Shown: positions 17,278-26,289, counted from the first letter of the stretch. The stretch is 64,000 bases of DNA from an uncultured Sutterella sp. (GCA_900545335.1 UQYP01000001.1:261089-325088), one strand, 5' to 3'. Made by a program: numbers and translations. The notes: generated by a model not told the origin, from the letters alone.

Positions 17278-18266
17278 ATGATTGACGCCAATTCCCTGTT
17301 CCTCTCGGATGCTTTTAAGACATTTAAGCTTTTTGTGGAAACAAAAAGTACGGCGCAGACTGCGCAAATCCTTCATCTTTCTGTTTCTGCCGTGACGCGT
17401 CAATTATCAAATTTTGAAAAAGCCCTTTCTGTCGAAATATTGGATCGAAGTGTTAAGCCGATGCGGCCGACACCGGAGGCGGTTCAATTCATTGACAGGG
17501 TGAGCAAGCAAATGCTGCCGTTGAATACCTTAATTGAGGACATGATTGAAAGAAATGGCCGGCAGATGTCCTTGCGAATCGGTTTTCTTGAATCATTATC
17601 GATTCATGTTGCTCCGGAAGTGATTGCTAATCTAAAGCGCGATTTCAGCTCCGTTTTGTGCTTGACCGGAACAAGTGACAGGTTGATAGAGAAATTGCAG
17701 CAAGGTCGTTTGGATTTTGCAGTCGTCTCTAATCCCTATTCTTCTCTTGATAATCTTCGAAGACATTTTATTTTCAGCGAACCTAATATCGTACTGCTGC
17801 TGAAAAACGTATTAAGTAAAAGAAATACTATCACTTGGAATGATCTGCAATTCTGTGGGATTCCTTATATTCATTACTATCAGGAAAGTTCCGGCAAATT
17901 AGCTACAAATTTTTTATCCTCGACGGAATCGAGCCTCCGGAACAAATTGAAGTGGATACAACCGGTCCTATTATGGGATTAATAGAGCGATCAATGGGCT
18001 GGACGATAACGAGGACGTCTTCTCTGATGCCGCATCAGGAGCTTCTGGATTGGGTGAGGGCGATCCTCGCTCCGGACCCCGTGATGCAAAGAGAGGTTTA
18101 TTTATTTGCTTCCAATAGGGTGCCTTTGTTTTTGTACGAGCGTGTTATTGAAGAGGTTCTGAAAGCCTGCCAAGGGGCTTTGTTGCCCAATATGCTCAAA
18201 ATAGCCCCCTGGATTGAAGGAAAAGTTCGGTTGGGTGACAAAAATCGCCCTAGAAGACCCGTTTAA
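17278..18266 (+). pseudogene. Broken LysR-family regulator, copy 3
   Basis: Third member of the regulator family found at 10595 and 11649, with a helix-turn-helix (STAQTAQILHLSVSAVTRQL) and the same effector-domain blocks (QQGRLDFAVVSNPY, and APWIEGKV near the C-terminus). The frame breaks at a run of six T (17920-17925): the first frame runs to 17982, while the homologous remainder continues in another frame through IEVDTTGPIMGLIERSMGW. One extra T would restore a full-length protein. It is divergent from the broken Dcu gene, the classical LysR-target arrangement. A sequencing error in the homopolymer is possible. Confidence 0.78.
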
Positions 18267-18268
18267 AG

Positions 18269-19513
18269 TTAGTGCATAGAATCCTTTAGATATTCAAATG
18301 CGCTGAGCGCATGAATCTTGAAACATTGCTCCAATTCAGAAAATTCAACATATTCATCCGGCGCTCCCATGTTTGCGCCTTCAACACCGCAGCTGAAAGT
18401 ATCAATTCCGTATCGTCTGGTGTGTTTGCCGTCGGTGCCTCCGACTCGAATGGTCGCAGCGCAAGGTGCGCCGAAGACTTTCTGTGCGTTGGACTTCAGG
18501 ATACTGAGTAGTTCATGATCGGGATTGGAGAAAAGAGACTCGCAACGCATGAGTTCGGTAAACGAAATGTCTTTTCTGTCCGAACACAATTCTTTTAAAG
18601 TTTTTTCAATGTCATCGGGACTGATTCCGATCGGTAAGCGAGAGTCGATAATGACCTCGGCATAACCCGGGACCAGATTGGGAGCGGTCCCGGCGTGAAA
18701 GACTCCGATGTTGCTCGTGACATTGAGAAGCGTTTGAGTTTCGCCAATGCCCGCAACCGATTCAGAAATCGGACCGGCTTTTTTAATGAGATCGATGATT
18801 TCCGAGGGACATTGAGAGGGTAATTTTTTGATTCTTTCCCTGTAGTCAACGATGGCATCAATTAATAATTCAATGGCATTTTTCGTTTTATGGAAATGTG
18901 CACCGTGTCCCGGGATGCCTTTAGCACTCATTTTGAAGCGATACCGTCCTTTTTCTCCGAAACGAATTGAGCGCGAACTGCCCACGTCAGCGATCAGACA
19001 GGCATCTACATTTCTGAGTTCCGGCATGGTTTCCAAAAGGTATTGAGTGCCGTGTTTGCCGCCGGCTTCTTCTCCTCCCACCAGCATCAAAGTCACTTCG
19101 CCACACCATAAAGAGGGATTGCGGGCCAAAAGACAGAATGTTTCAATGAGACTTGCGCCGCCGGCTTTCATGTCGCTTACGCCGACACCGTATAGCTTCC
19201 CGTCTTCTATTTCTCCTCCGAAAGGATCATGCTTCCACAGTTCAGGCTGTACGACTTCAAACGTATCCAAATGGCCGTTTAAAAGAAGGTGCTTGCCCGG
19301 ACGATGACCTTTGGCATGAGCGACGATATTGTCAATGGGGCTGATTTCTTCGACGGTTTGCAACTTAATGCCTGGGATTTTAGATAGAAGCTCTTTTGTA
19401 TAACGGACGATATCCCGGGTATCTGAAGGCGGAGTGACGGAGTTGATTTTGGCCAAGTTAATAAGTGTGTTACGCAAGTCAGGCAGGACTTGATCAATTT
19501 TTTCTGTAAGCAT
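18269..19513 (-). CDS. M20-family amidohydrolase (ArgE/DapE type)
   Basis: Zinc-dependent M20 peptidase/deacylase of about 414 residues. Metal-binding motifs are visible: LLNGHLDTF (His and catalytic Asp), GVGVSDMKAG (bridging Asp), GGEEAGG (catalytic Glu pair), and a C-terminal GTDGKHTRRYG. ATG 19513 is preferred because GGAGGGAAAG precedes it; the frame extends 25 codons further up without a good ribosome site. ArgE removes acetyl and DapE succinyl groups from amino acids; which acyl group is used here cannot be read. Its place between the two lyase loci suggests it processes the same imported substrate class. Confidence 0.85.
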   Translation of the reverse strand: MLTEKIDQVLPDLRNTLINLAKINSVTPPSDTRDIVRYTKELLSKIPGIKLQTVEEISPIDNIVAHAKGHRPGKHLLLNGHLDTFEVVQPELWKHDPFGGEIEDGKLYGVGVSDMKAGGASLIETFCLLARNPSLWCGEVTLMLVGGEEAGGKHGTQYLLETMPELRNVDACLIADVGSSRSIRFGEKGRYRFKMSAKGIPGHGAHFHKTKNAIELLIDAIVDYRERIKKLPSQCPSEIIDLIKKAGPISESVAGIGETQTLLNVTSNIGVFHAGTAPNLVPGYAEVIIDSRLPIGISPDDIEKTLKELCSDRKDISFTELMRCESLFSNPDHELLSILKSNAQKVFGAPCAATIRVGGTDGKHTRRYGIDTFSCGVEGANMGAPDEYVEFSELEQCFKIHALSAFEYLKDSMH

Positions 19514-19735
19514 CTTTCCCTCCGTACGGTCAGGCATCGAAGGAAAGTGTAGAGAAGATGCGGTGAATTTCTGCTGATTTTTCATCAAGTAAGGTTTAAC
19601 CCCGACCTATTATCTCAAAAATGCATAACTCTTTTATTCCTGGCGGCTAATGTTTGAGCTTATTGCTCTAAAGGGATTCAATGGAAACAGATCGCATGAT
19701 CTAATTTGCTATCTACTCTTCTTCGGAGATTACAA

Positions 19736-21049
19736 ATGAGCGTTATCTTACAAGCCATAGTGGTCTTTGGTGTGATCGCTATCGGTGCCCGCTATGCCGG
19801 TATCGGCCTCGGTATTTGGGGCGGTATCGGTTTGTTCCTTTTGGTCACGGTATTTGGCCTGACTCCGACCTCTGCTCCTACTGACGTGCTTTTGATCATG
19901 ATTGCAGTGGCTACGGCTGCATCAGTGATGGATGCTGCAGGCGGTGTTGATTACATGGTGCGTATTGCAGAAAAAATCATTCGCGCCAACCCTGACCGTA
20001 TTGTGTATGTTGCCCCGTTGGTGACATGGTTCTTTGCATTCTTAGCCGGTACGGCCAACATTGCCCAATCCCTGATGCCTGTGATTTATGAAGTGGCTCA
20101 CGGTGTGGGTATTCGTCCGGAACGTGCTATGACGGCTTCCGGTGTAGCAGCCCAGCAAGCTCTTGTGGCCAGCCCTGTGGCAGCCTGTACAGCAGCTTTG
20201 ATCGGTTTGTACACGCAAAACGGTTATGATTTCGGTTTGCAAACGATTTTGATGGTGACGATTCCTGCCACGTTGATCGCTGTGGTCGTGGTCTCCACCG
20301 TTATGCTCCGCTACGGTAAAGACTTGAAAGACGATCCGGAATATCAAGCCCGCCTGAAGGCCGGTCTTGTCAAGGCTGTGGTGAGTTCTTCTGAACGTCC
20401 GCCGTTACCGAAGAAAGCCGGTTTGTCTGCCGCACTCTTCGTGCTTTGTGTGGCCGGCGTCGTGATCACGGGTATCTTCCCTGAAATGCGTACGACCAAT
20501 AGCGGCAAAGTGATCAACATGGGTGTGTTCCTTCAGATCGGTATGTTTGTGGCTGCCGGTTTGATCCTTGTGATCTGCCGTCCGAAGTTGGCTAACGCAA
20601 TGTCGAGCTCCATCATGCGTGCCGGTATCACGGCTGTGATCACCGTGTTCGGTCTGTCCTGGATGTCCGATACATTTATTTCTGCTCACAAGGCTGTGTG
20701 GGTTCAAGACATCGGCGGTTTGCTCCAAACGATGCCGTGGCTCTTTGCCTTTGTGATTTTCTTCGGTTCGATGCTTTTGAACTCTCAGGCAGCAACGGTT
20801 CGTGCTGTGATGCCTTTGGGCTTTGCCCTCGGTATGCCGGCTCCGACCCTCTTAGGTTTGTACCCGGCCTGTAACGGTACGTCCTTCCTGCCGACCTCCG
20901 GTGTCGTGGTCTCTACGATCGCTTTCGACCAATCCGGTACCACGCACATCGGTAAGTATGTGATTAACCACTCGTTCTTAGTGCCCTGTGTTACGGCAAC
21001 AACGACCGCAACGGTTGCGGCCTATCTCTTAACCTTCGTGATGTTCTAA
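19736..21049 (+). CDS. Dcu-type anaerobic C4-dicarboxylate transporter
   Basis: Inner-membrane transporter of the DcuA/DcuB family (437 residues, about ten to twelve hydrophobic segments), which exchanges aspartate, fumarate, malate and succinate in anaerobic bacteria. Supporting motifs are GARYAGIGLGIWGG near residue 17, TPTSAPTDVLLIMIAVATAAS, the DAAGGVDYMVRIAEKIIR segment and GIRPERAMTASG near 135. ATG 19736 follows CGGAGAT. A TTG-initiated extension is in frame but unsupported. It is the first gene of the second lyase locus, 13 bases before the ArgH-like gene, and is the intact paralogue of the broken copy at 15783. Confidence 0.87.
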   Translation: MSVILQAIVVFGVIAIGARYAGIGLGIWGGIGLFLLVTVFGLTPTSAPTDVLLIMIAVATAASVMDAAGGVDYMVRIAEKIIRANPDRIVYVAPLVTWFFAFLAGTANIAQSLMPVIYEVAHGVGIRPERAMTASGVAAQQALVASPVAACTAALIGLYTQNGYDFGLQTILMVTIPATLIAVVVVSTVMLRYGKDLKDDPEYQARLKAGLVKAVVSSSERPPLPKKAGLSAALFVLCVAGVVITGIFPEMRTTNSGKVINMGVFLQIGMFVAAGLILVICRPKLANAMSSSIMRAGITAVITVFGLSWMSDTFISAHKAVWVQDIGGLLQTMPWLFAFVIFFGSMLLNSQAATVRAVMPLGFALGMPAPTLLGLYPACNGTSFLPTSGVVVSTIAFDQSGTTHIGKYVINHSFLVPCVTATTTATVAAYLLTFVMF

Positions 21050-21062
21050 GGAGAAAGATTAA

Positions 21063-22571
21063 ATGTCCGAAAACAATAACCGCGGTCGTATCCGCAAGCC
21101 GATTGCTCCGGAAGTGGTCAAATATGTTAATGACCCCGTCGCTAAGAGCGACTATGAAACGTCCTACTTCACGTATTTGACGATTAACCGTGCTCACGTG
21201 CTCATGCTTGAAAAGCAAGGCATCATTTCCAAGGAAGTTTGCCAAGCTATTTTGAAAGCAACACGCGAAATTGAAGCCAATCCGATTGCTCCGGACTTTA
21301 AGAAGGACTCCGGCATCGAAGATTTGTACACGACGCTTGAACGCCGTCTGATCAAAATGGTCGGTCTGGAAATCGGCGGTCAGCAGCACACGGCTCGTTC
21401 CCGCAATGACTTGGGTGCTACGGTCTTGCGCATGGATACTCGCGACTACTACCTCACGCTTTGCGATCTGTTCTTAAAGACACGTGAAACGCTGATTAAT
21501 GTCGCTCGCCAAAATTATGACGCAGTGTTCTCCGGTTACACCCATATGCAACCGTCTGAACCGGTTACATTGGCTCATTATCTGTCCGCTGTTTTGAGCG
21601 GTTTGGAACGCGATTACCGTCGTTTGCAAAATGCTTGGGAAGGCTTAAACATTTGCCCGTTGGGCGGCTGCTCCATGGGTTCGACCTCCTTTAACATCGA
21701 CCGTACGATGACGGCTCGCCTCTTGGGCTTTGATAAGCCGGTAGCCAACTCCATCGATACAGTGGCTTCCCGTGACTATGCATTGGAAATTACTTCGGCT
21801 TTGGCTATCGCCTCCGATACATTGTCTCGTTTAGCCTTTGACCTCTACATTTGGGCTACTCCCGAATACGGCTACATTGAAGTCGATGACAGCTGCGCTG
21901 TCTGCTCTTCGATCATGCCGCAAAAGAAGAATGCCTTTACGTTAGAGCACATTAAGGCTCGTGCCGGCCATATGCACGGTTACTTGATGGCAATGCTTGC
22001 CTGCATGAAGACGATTATTTACTCTCACAGCAAGGATACGAGCGTTGAAGCCACGAAGAACCTGCGCGCAGCCATGCTTGAAATGGAAGGCGACTTTGTG
22101 CTCACGGAATTGACCGTTCGCACGATGAGTGTGAAGCGCGATGTGATGCTTGATCACGCTCGCCGCAATTTCTGCACGGTAACCGAATTGGCTAACTACC
22201 TCGTTCGTCATGACAATATTTCGTTCCGCGAAGCGCACGAAATCATTGCCGCAGTGGTGGGCAACATGTATGACCGCGGTTTGAGCTGTGCTGAAATTGA
22301 TCGCAAGGCGATCAATGAAGTGAGCGTTCCGGCCTTTGGTTTTGAAACCAAGATGACCGATGAACTGATCCGCGAAGCTTTGGACCCGGTCCGCATTGCT
22401 GAAGCTAAGAAGGTGATTGGCGGTACGGCTAAGGAAGAAGTTGCTCATCAGCTCGATATGATCGAAGAACAATTGATGAAGGATAAGGCGGTTTGCGCAC
22501 AACGCCATGAACATCTCGCAAAAGCCAAGGCTGAATTGGATGCCTTGACCGATGCCATGATCGCGGCTTAA
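21063..22571 (+). CDS. ArgH-like lyase 2 (fumarase/aspartase superfamily)
   Basis: Second ArgH-like lyase (502 residues), similar along its length to the one at 8398. Active-site regions are complete: HTARSRND (109-116), SGYTHMQPSEP (157-167) and CSSIMPQKKN (281-290); the residue after the loop is Ala instead of the usual Pro. It shares the atypical long N-terminus without WGGRF. Directly behind the Dcu transporter (13 bases), so uptake and cleavage are probably coupled: imported succinyl-type substrate would be split to fumarate plus an amine or amino acid. A hairpin follows before the lyase-subunit pair. Confidence 0.8.
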   Translation: MSENNNRGRIRKPIAPEVVKYVNDPVAKSDYETSYFTYLTINRAHVLMLEKQGIISKEVCQAILKATREIEANPIAPDFKKDSGIEDLYTTLERRLIKMVGLEIGGQQHTARSRNDLGATVLRMDTRDYYLTLCDLFLKTRETLINVARQNYDAVFSGYTHMQPSEPVTLAHYLSAVLSGLERDYRRLQNAWEGLNICPLGGCSMGSTSFNIDRTMTARLLGFDKPVANSIDTVASRDYALEITSALAIASDTLSRLAFDLYIWATPEYGYIEVDDSCAVCSSIMPQKKNAFTLEHIKARAGHMHGYLMAMLACMKTIIYSHSKDTSVEATKNLRAAMLEMEGDFVLTELTVRTMSVKRDVMLDHARRNFCTVTELANYLVRHDNISFREAHEIIAAVVGNMYDRGLSCAEIDRKAINEVSVPAFGFETKMTDELIREALDPVRIAEAKKVIGGTAKEEVAHQLDMIEEQLMKDKAVCAQRHEHLAKAKAELDALTDAMIAA

Positions 22572-22594
22572 TCCTTAGTCTTTGGATGTTAGTG

Positions 22595-22628
22595 ACGGGA
22601 CCGTTGGCGTCGCAGCCTGCGGTCCCGT
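22595..22628 (+). terminator. Hairpin after ArgH-like lyase 2
   Basis: ACGGGACCG (22595-22603) pairs with CGGTCCCGT (22620-22628), followed by TTGATTTTC. The T tract is interrupted, so this may be a partial terminator that tunes expression of the downstream subunit pair. Confidence 0.6.
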
Positions 22629-22658
22629 TTGATTTTCTGTATGAAATAAGGAGTGGGT

Positions 22659-23996
22659 ATGTCAGTAACGGAAGCAATCAAAATTACCGGCAAAACGCTC
22701 GATAAGTTCCCCGACGTCATTGAGGCTTTTGCTGCGGTTAAAAAAGCTTATGCTTTAACCAATGCAAAATTTGGCTTTTTATCTGAAAGCGAAGCTCAGG
22801 CAATTGCTGCTCAGTGCGATTGCCTGGCTCAGAATCCCTCAAGCCTTAAAGTAGAGCTCTGGCAAAGTGATGTAACGCTTTTAAATGCTTGCTTTGCTCA
22901 GCTGGTTTCTGAAAAATGTTCACTCGACGCTGAAAAAGTCAATCGGTTACAGTCTGTTCAGGATATCAGCCAAACCGTACAAAATATTGTCATTTATCGT
23001 CGGTTGAATCAGCTCATTGACGATGTCGGTTACATGCAAAAGCAGTTAACCGAAAAAGCTCATGAATTTAAAGATGAAATACGTTTGATGCGCACTCACT
23101 TGATGGAAAGTGCTATTGGGACGTGGGGACAAACATTCGGAGCTTTGGCACTGTCGGTGAATCGAGCCAGAGAACGCTTGATCACGCATCTTCCGCTTTA
23201 CCGTCGGGTCGTTTTAGGTCACAGCCTTTTTGGTGTCAGTATCGCCTCATCCAATGAGTACACGCGCGAACTTTTGAAAATTCTGTCCAAAGAGGTCGGT
23301 ATTGATCTTCAGGAACCCGAAAGCGCCCACGAGGCTGTCGAAAAGTGTGCCCTTATGGATGAATTGATGGGAAATGAAAAATTCATTTATTTAGCCGGTG
23401 ACTTAAAAGCCCTGGCGATGATCAATGCCCGGATCGGACACGGCTTTTTCATTTATGGTTCCGGCCCCCGAGCAGGGATCACGGAAGTGGCGCTGCCCGC
23501 TATTGCACCGGGATCGACCATTATGCCCGGCAAGATCAATCCCAGCATGGCGCACCTGATGTTCCAAATCGCTGAATTTGTCTCGGTTAATGATCAGATG
23601 TCAACCTTTGCAGTCAACGAGCTCGACTTTGACTTAACCAATCAGATGGGCGGAGCATTTACCACCATGATTGAAATGCTTGAAACCTTAGGCAAGGGCT
23701 CGAGACTCTTTACCGATAAGTGTCTGAAAGGCTTCAGTGTGATATCGGAAAATAACGTTGATCACGTCACCAACTCTCCCTCTTTGGTTGCTCTTGTGTC
23801 TGCCTTTAAGGGGCAAGAAGCAGCTCAACGAGTCAAAGCTCGGATGTCAGCCGACAAGCTCTCGTGTCGGGATGCCTGTGTCAAAGAGGGTCTTTACAGT
23901 GAAAAAGAAGCCGACTGCTTATTTGATCTCAAGACCATGGCAAAAGAAGGAATAAATCCGCAGAAGCTGGCCTACTTTATGGGTCTTAAAAAGTAA
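22659..23996 (+). CDS. Aspartase-like lyase subunit keeping the catalytic loop (pair 2, beta)
   Basis: Divergent fumarase/aspartase-superfamily protein (445 residues). The loop region is kept as LPAIAPGSTIMPGKINPS (279-296), although the position of the catalytic serine is threonine. The second-region TH is kept (LMRTHLMES, about 143-151). The SSND region is lost: LQSVQDISQTVQN (97-109) stands in its place, and the GTSxNMNVNE block is replaced by DVTLLNACFAQ. ATG 22659 follows AAGGAG at good spacing; a GTG at 22653 lies inside that site. It is ten bases before the gene at 24006, which has the opposite loss. Probably one half of a hetero-oligomeric lyase. Confidence 0.8.
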   Translation: MSVTEAIKITGKTLDKFPDVIEAFAAVKKAYALTNAKFGFLSESEAQAIAAQCDCLAQNPSSLKVELWQSDVTLLNACFAQLVSEKCSLDAEKVNRLQSVQDISQTVQNIVIYRRLNQLIDDVGYMQKQLTEKAHEFKDEIRLMRTHLMESAIGTWGQTFGALALSVNRARERLITHLPLYRRVVLGHSLFGVSIASSNEYTRELLKILSKEVGIDLQEPESAHEAVEKCALMDELMGNEKFIYLAGDLKALAMINARIGHGFFIYGSGPRAGITEVALPAIAPGSTIMPGKINPSMAHLMFQIAEFVSVNDQMSTFAVNELDFDLTNQMGGAFTTMIEMLETLGKGSRLFTDKCLKGFSVISENNVDHVTNSPSLVALVSAFKGQEAAQRVKARMSADKLSCRDACVKEGLYSEKEADCLFDLKTMAKEGINPQKLAYFMGLKK

Positions 23997-24005
23997 AGGA
24001 GCACG

Positions 24006-25409
24006 ATGATGCGTATTGAACATGACGGTTTAGGCGAATTGATGCTTCCCGATGAAGCGTATTACGGCAGTGTGGCAGAACGCCATCGTGTGGCTTTTGA
24101 TGTCGGTCCCTTTACGCTGGATGATTATGCACCCTACATTAAGGCAGTGGCTTTAATTAAGATTGCCTGCGCCAGAGCTAATGCAGAAATCGGAGCACTG
24201 GATGCAGAAAAAGCAAAAGTAATCGAAAAGGCAGCCTGGGAAGTGGCCGATGGGAAATTTGCGGGCAATTTCAATGTCAATATTTTCCGAGGTTCCGGCA
24301 CCCCTTTGAATGCTGCGGTAAACGAAGTGATTGCTCACCGAGCCAATGAAATGCTCACGGGCGACAAAACCAAAGGCGGCATCCACCCCAATACCCACGT
24401 CAATATGGGGCAATCCAGTAACGACACGATTCCGTCTGCAAAAGATATCGTGATTTATTGGGAATTGGGTAAAGTCATCGAGGCTTCCGAGCGCTTTGCC
24501 AAGGCATTGCACGAAAAGGCTGTGGAATTTAAGGATGTTTTAAAACTGGGTCGAACCGGTCTTCAGGATGCTGTTCCCATTACGATGGGGCAGGAGTTGG
24601 AAGGCTATTCGCATGGTATTGCCCGTATGCATGATCGGTTGGTGACTGAGCAGGCCCGCTGGAATCATTCCTGCTTAGGCGGCACGGCAGTCGGAACCGG
24701 TATGGGTTGTATGCCGGGCTTTCGCGCTGTGATTCATAAACATCTTTCGGATGTTTTGGGTCGTGAGATGAAGGCAGAGGAAAATTTGGTCGACGGCATG
24801 ATGGCTTTGGATGGACTGATTGTCGCGCATGCTCATATCCTGGCTTTGTCCACTCAAATTTGGAAAGTGACCCGTGACCTTCGAATCATGGCAAGCGGTG
24901 AGAGAACGGGGCTTCGTGAAATCACTTTCCCGGCCCGCTCGGAAACCGAACCTGATTATGCGGAATTATTGATCACGACAACCAATCGTGTGAGTGCAAA
25001 CAATTCCGGTGTTGTTTTGGGTGTGCAGTCCGGGTGGCTCAATTTGGGCAGTGCTTCAGGGATTCCCTTGCGCTGCATCATTTCGAGCTCAGAAATGCTC
25101 TCCAATGCAATGAATCTTTTTGTCGATAAGGTCCTGGTGCACATTAAGGCTAATGCTGCACATTGTGCAGAATTGGCTGAAAAGTCGGCTTCTTTGTCAA
25201 CCATGATTTCGGCGATTTTCGGCTATGAAATCGGGACAAAGGTGGCCCACTATGCCATTGATCACGACTTGACCTGCAAACAGGCCGCTTTGGACTTAAA
25301 GGTCTTGCCCGAAGATGTGATTGAGGATCTCTTTGACATTCATAATTTGGTCGAAGCCGACAGGATGGAGGCACTCTTTCACAAGTATGCGTCCTATCGT
25401 AAGGTTTAG
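24006..25409 (+). CDS. Aspartase-like lyase subunit lacking the catalytic loop (pair 2, alpha)
   Basis: Aspartase-family protein (467 residues) with the normal start (MRIEHDGLGELMLPDEAYYG), GSGTPLNAAVNEVIAHRANE near residue 97, HVNMGQSSNDTIPSA (131-145) and GRTGLQDAVPIT (182-193). The third region is shortened: FPARSETEPDYAE (308-320) replaces the usual 21-residue stretch holding SSxMPxKxN, so catalytic Ser, Lys and Asn are all missing. The loss is by deletion, unlike in the gene at 14131. Start may be 24006 or the second ATG at 24009, which aligns with the other alpha subunit. AAGGAG precedes. A strong terminator follows, so this ends the dcu-lyase operon. Confidence 0.82.
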   Translation: MMRIEHDGLGELMLPDEAYYGSVAERHRVAFDVGPFTLDDYAPYIKAVALIKIACARANAEIGALDAEKAKVIEKAAWEVADGKFAGNFNVNIFRGSGTPLNAAVNEVIAHRANEMLTGDKTKGGIHPNTHVNMGQSSNDTIPSAKDIVIYWELGKVIEASERFAKALHEKAVEFKDVLKLGRTGLQDAVPITMGQELEGYSHGIARMHDRLVTEQARWNHSCLGGTAVGTGMGCMPGFRAVIHKHLSDVLGREMKAEENLVDGMMALDGLIVAHAHILALSTQIWKVTRDLRIMASGERTGLREITFPARSETEPDYAELLITTTNRVSANNSGVVLGVQSGWLNLGSASGIPLRCIISSSEMLSNAMNLFVDKVLVHIKANAAHCAELAEKSASLSTMISAIFGYEIGTKVAHYAIDHDLTCKQAALDLKVLPEDVIEDLFDIHNLVEADRMEALFHKYASYRKV

Positions 25410-25424
25410 TCTTTGAGACACTGA

Positions 25425-25457
25425 GGGGCAGCTTTCGGGCTGCCCCGAGGGCTTTTC
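25425..25457 (+). terminator. Terminator of the second lyase operon
   Basis: GGGGCAGC (25425-25432) pairs with GCTGCCCC (25439-25446) around a TTTCGG loop; a GAGGGCTTTT tail follows. Confidence 0.8.
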
Positions 25458-25500
25458 AATTAGAATTTCTCTGTTACGTGATTTTTGGCACCGGCTTGTT

Positions 25501-26289
25501 ATGAATTTGCTTTCTTCTTTTGTCGAGTCTTTCTTTTTTCAGTGTGATAACCGCTCCTATTGGATTCCGCAGCACTTCGGGTTAAAAGGAGAGTACTTCT
25601 TTGCGGAAAGCCCCGAGAAAAAGAAGCGCATTTCTGCAGGGTTGATCTGTCACCCTGATGTTGAGCCTAAGGCAACAGTGCTTTATTTTTATGCCGGACT
25701 GAGAAACTGGCAGTTCAATCTTCCCCAAGTGCTCTATTTACTCTTAAGCGGCTACCAGGTGGCAGTCTTTGACTATGCCGGGGCGGGCGCAAGTGAAGGA
25801 TCGCTTACGCTCGACGGAATAGGCGAAGATGCGCAGATTGTTTTGGATTATTTGAAAGTTCATCAGAAATATCAAGGGAAACTTTTTGTTTTTGCCCAGG
25901 GCGTGGGTTGCGATGCGGCTTTAAGACTTTGTCATGCCAATGAAAGCGATGTAGGCGCTTTGGTGATGGAGTCTCCCTATCACTCAAGAAAGGGCTGGCT
26001 TTTGGATCACTGGGGGCCGATTGTGGGAGATATGGCTTCATGGGCATTAAAGACCGAAACGCCCGAGCCCAAGGATATTGTTTCGGGACTCTCTATCCCG
26101 ACTCTTGTGTTTTTCCCGGAGCGAAATTCGTACTTGCCTGAAAAGCAGAAAAAGGCCTTTATAGGACTTTTAAATAATCCTGCAGCGGCAGTCACTGTTC
26201 CCAAAAAAGATTACCTGGCTGTTTTTACGGGTGATCGTAACCAGGAACAGGATAAGGCATTGAACTTTTTTGAAAAGCATCTTGCCTAG
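25501..26289 (+). CDS. Alpha/beta-hydrolase-fold protein without the usual nucleophile
   Basis: 262-residue protein with the strand order and motifs of an alpha/beta hydrolase: YFYAGLRNWQF near residue 63 in the oxyanion position, VAVFDYAGAGASEG near 88-100, and a C-terminal LSIPTLVFFPERNSYLP that could hold the acid. The nucleophile elbow, normally GxSxG, reads FAQGVGC (131-137), with glycine where serine is expected. The C-terminal histidine is not obvious either. So it is probably not a classical serine hydrolase; a binding or regulatory role, or a different chemistry, is possible. No closer family recognised. Confidence 0.6.
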   Translation: MNLLSSFVESFFFQCDNRSYWIPQHFGLKGEYFFAESPEKKKRISAGLICHPDVEPKATVLYFYAGLRNWQFNLPQVLYLLLSGYQVAVFDYAGAGASEGSLTLDGIGEDAQIVLDYLKVHQKYQGKLFVFAQGVGCDAALRLCHANESDVGALVMESPYHSRKGWLLDHWGPIVGDMASWALKTETPEPKDIVSGLSIPTLVFFPERNSYLPEKQKKAFIGLLNNPAAAVTVPKKDYLAVFTGDRNQEQDKALNFFEKHLA

